Assembly: GCF_026339875.1 (NCBI RefSeq) | Contig: NZ_JAPEPZ010000001.1 | Coordinates: 8,246,001-8,310,000 of the forward strand | Direction: 5' to 3' | Origin: Streptomyces sp. NBC_01571 | GTDB lineage: Bacteria; Actinomycetota; Actinomycetes; Streptomycetales; Streptomycetaceae | Length of the DNA: 64,000 nucleotides | Shown here: positions 62,546 through 64,000 of the stretch, piece after piece | Layout: every line of letters begins with the position of its first letter | Numbering within the stretch: the first letter of the stretch is position 1 | The notes under the pieces: model-generated | Databases searched by the model: none | The model's input: only the letters and a program-made list of their open reading frames with translations | What the model was told of the DNA's origin: nothing | Translations under genes and position numbers: made by a program

Positions 62546-62586
62546 CCTCCGGCCGGGTCTCGGATCCCGAAGCTCGGATCACCGAC

Positions 62587-62770
62587 CTCGGCACCCGGAC
62601 CCCGGCACCCGGGTCGCGGACCTCGGCACCCGGGTCGCGGACCCCGGCACCCGGGTCACGGACCCCGGATCACCGAACGCCGGATCACCGAACGCCGGGT
62701 CACCGAACCCGAACCCCGGGTCCCGGGTCACGGACCCCGGGCCGCGGAACCCAGAACCCCGGATCACTGA
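62587..62770. repeat. G+C-rich tandem repeat array (21-bp period)
   Basis: Units CCCCGGCACCCGGGTCGCGGA start at 62600, 62621 and 62642 with 21-bp period; a preceding partial unit and shorter 15-bp units (GGATCACCGAACGCC, 62668-62700) follow the same theme. CACCCGGGTC contains the palindrome CCCGGG. It fills the gap between the esterase and the convergent MarR gene. Confidence 0.82.
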
Positions 62771-62819
62771 CCCCGGCGCCCGCGGCAAGGGTTCCGGGGT
62801 CGGCGGCGTCCCCGGTCGG

Positions 62820-63299
62820 TCAGGAGTGATCTCCGTCGGCCTGGAACAGGCGCGAGAGCAGGCTGTCGAGGGTGGCCCGCTCGTCCTCGCTCAGCGCGCC
62901 GAGGGCCTGGTGGGTGGCGTGCATTCCGTCGCGGACGCGCACCACGACGGCCGCGCCCTCCTCGGAGAGGATGACGTTCTTCACGCGGCGGTCGGTGGCG
63001 CTGGCCTCGCGGTGGACGAGACCGCGGGCCTCCAGGCGGTCGATGATCCCGGTGATGTTCGACGCGTCGCAGCGGAGCGTGTCCGCGAGGGACCGCATGG
63101 GGGCGGGCCCCTGGCGCAGCACGTTGAGTGCCTTGGCCTGGCTGTAGGTGAGGCCGTGCGCGGCGGCGGCGGTGGTGAGATCCGCGTAGAGGCTGACCAT
63201 GGACGCCCACAGGGTGTCGAGCAGCACGGCATGGGAGACGCCGGGGTGCCCGCCGTCCGGCGCGTCGGCGGAGCGGCTCGTTCCAGATGAAGCGGACAT
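62820..63299 (-). CDS. MarR-family transcriptional regulator
   Basis: The 159-residue product has the winged-helix parts TYSQAKALNVLRQGPAPMRS, LADTLRCDASNITGIIDRLE, RGLVHREASATDRRVKNVIL. It is divergent from an MFS exporter gene, with 133 bp between the starts that contain two TTGA-N5-TCAA sites, so it most likely represses the exporter. Confidence 0.9.
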   Translation of the reverse strand: MSASSGTSRSADAPDGGHPGVSHAVLLDTLWASMVSLYADLTTAAAAHGLTYSQAKALNVLRQGPAPMRSLADTLRCDASNITGIIDRLEARGLVHREASATDRRVKNVILSEEGAAVVVRVRDGMHATHQALGALSEDERATLDSLLSRLFQADGDHS

Positions 63300-63317
63300 G
63301 GGTCCAGCGTACCTGAA

Positions 63318-63378
63318 ACTTGACTACCTCAACCTTCGATGCTTACCTCTGTCCAGTTACTTGAAGACATCAACCTTC
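63318..63378. promoter_or_regulatory. Duplicated operator of the MarR/MFS divergent promoter
   Basis: ACTTGACTACCTCAACCTTC (63318-63337) and ACTTGAAGACATCAACCTTC (63359-63378) match at 16 of 20 positions and each contains TTGA-N5-TCAA. Their 41-bp spacing is close to four helical turns, placing both on one face. Confidence 0.7.
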
Positions 63379-63432
63379 AAGAACTTGCAGCTTTATATGG
63401 CTCCCCGGCATTTGCTCCTAAGGAAGAACGTC

Positions 63433-64000
63433 GTGACACCCTCCGATCGCGTGGCGCCCAGCCGCCCCGCAGGCGATCTCTCGCTCGTCCTGGTCCTCGG
63501 CCTCGCGGCCATGATCGTCTCGATGATGCAGACCCTCGTCGTACCGATCCTGAGCATCATCCAGAGCGATCTCGGCACCAGCACCGCCGACGTCAGCTGG
63601 GTCACCACCGCGACCCTGCTGTCCGCCGCGGTCTTCACCCCGCTGCTCGGCCGCTTCGGCGACATGCACGGCAAGAAGCCCACGCTGGTCGGGGTTCTGC
63701 TGCTGATGATCGCCGGTTCCGTGCTGGCCGCGACCACCACGTCGCTGCTGTGGCTGATCGTCGGCCGGGTACTCCAGGGCGCGGCCACCGCGATCTTCCC
63801 GCTCGCCCTCTCGGTACTGCGGGAGGAGATGCCTCCGGCGAAGCTGCACGGCGCGATGGCGATGGTCAGCGGAACGCTCGCCGTCGGCAGCGGACTCGCC
63901 CTGGTGGCGGCCGGACTGCTCACCCGGGGCTCGGATCCCGACTACCACCGGGTGTTCTGGCTCGCCGTGGCCCTCGCCGCCGTGGCCCTCGTCGGCGTCC
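63433..64000 (+). CDS. MFS transporter (DHA2-type exporter), N-terminal part; runs off the window
   Basis: GTG 63433 follows AAGGAAGAAC. The visible 189 residues give six membrane segments and the MFS motifs LVVPILSIIQSDLGTSTADV, SWVTTATLLSAAVFTPLLGR, FGDMHGKKPTLVG (motif A) and GRVLQGAATAIFPLALSVL. This is the start of a drug/proton antiporter of the DHA2 group. Its regulation by the divergent MarR protein is likely. Confidence 0.88.
   Translation, partial: MTPSDRVAPSRPAGDLSLVLVLGLAAMIVSMMQTLVVPILSIIQSDLGTSTADVSWVTTATLLSAAVFTPLLGRFGDMHGKKPTLVGVLLLMIAGSVLAATTTSLLWLIVGRVLQGAATAIFPLALSVLREEMPPAKLHGAMAMVSGTLAVGSGLALVAAGLLTRGSDPDYHRVFWLAVALAAVALVGV

Noticed and set aside
62587..62770. Small proline/arginine/glycine protein encoded by the repeat array
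   Set aside because: Both strands are open through the array simply because the repeat lacks stops; composition is that of the repeat, and no ribosome site precedes it.

Overview
The window is about 71-73% G+C by eye. Start codons are often GTG, stop/start overlaps are common, third codon positions are almost all G or C, and Tat, SHOCT, LCP, MarR and GlxA family genes are frequent. It is chromosomal DNA of a Streptomyces or a close relative (inference from composition and gene families). Genes are on both strands, and because of the G+C bias nearly every real gene has long false reading frames opposite it.

Layout. (1) 1-3047: end of an Ebo-type metabolite-traffic locus (EboE C-terminus, a phosphodiesterase-like enzyme) followed by a Tat-exported sugar isomerase-like protein. 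(2) 3158-15220: an oxalate-type locus. On the minus strand are two tandem OFA transporters, an NDP-forming acyl-CoA ligase, a formyl-CoA transferase and an oxalyl-CoA decarboxylase-like ThDP enzyme. On the plus strand are a second SucC/SucD pair and an aldehyde dehydrogenase. A perfect 8-8-8 palindrome lies in the shared divergent promoter. (3) 15390-16886: a flavin monooxygenase-like gene divergent from a MarR gene, then tRNA-Leu(GAG) at 17124-17208. (4) 17209-23400: a decayed region with intact small genes (two hypothetical proteins, DUF2267, HAD phosphatase) among frameshifted remnants (membrane protein, MFS transporter, DUF2267, DUF2795, ISL3 transposase, hydrolase). (5) 23591-27079: a compact three-gene cassette on the minus strand. 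It has a previously uncalled 39-codon peptide gene, a PqqD-like domain fused to an M50 membrane metallopeptidase, and a large TPR protein with a degenerate ATPase region. It looks like a RiPP or processed-peptide system and is the best candidate for something new.

(6) 28077-35665: HxlR and GlxA regulators (divergent), a short second 2-oxoglutarate dehydrogenase E1, DUF6884, a TDT-family transporter and an SMI1/KNR4 protein. (7) 35740-47795: a stress or carbon-metabolism group. It contains SHOCT and DUF7144-like membrane proteins, an SDR dehydrogenase with gluconokinase, DUF6325, a membrane protein, a cyclase-family hydrolase, a YihY/BrkB protein, and an operon GMC oxidoreductase - DUF2252 - GH15 glucosidase. 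(8) 48021-55674: a tightly coupled operon encoding a SWIM-like zinc protein, an unknown protein, a vWA protein, a MoxR AAA+ ATPase and a DUF5682 protein. A 164-bp element with terminal inverted repeats sits between the vWA and MoxR genes. (9) 56579-64000: a DUF2071 protein, an LCP cell-wall ligase, a glycosyltransferase, an OhrR-like regulator divergent from an esterase, and a MarR regulator divergent from an MFS exporter that runs off the end.

Recurrent non-coding features are strong perfect hairpins at gene ends and several G+C-rich tandem arrays. Three of the arrays share a 21-bp period. No CRISPR array, rRNA or intact transposase was seen.
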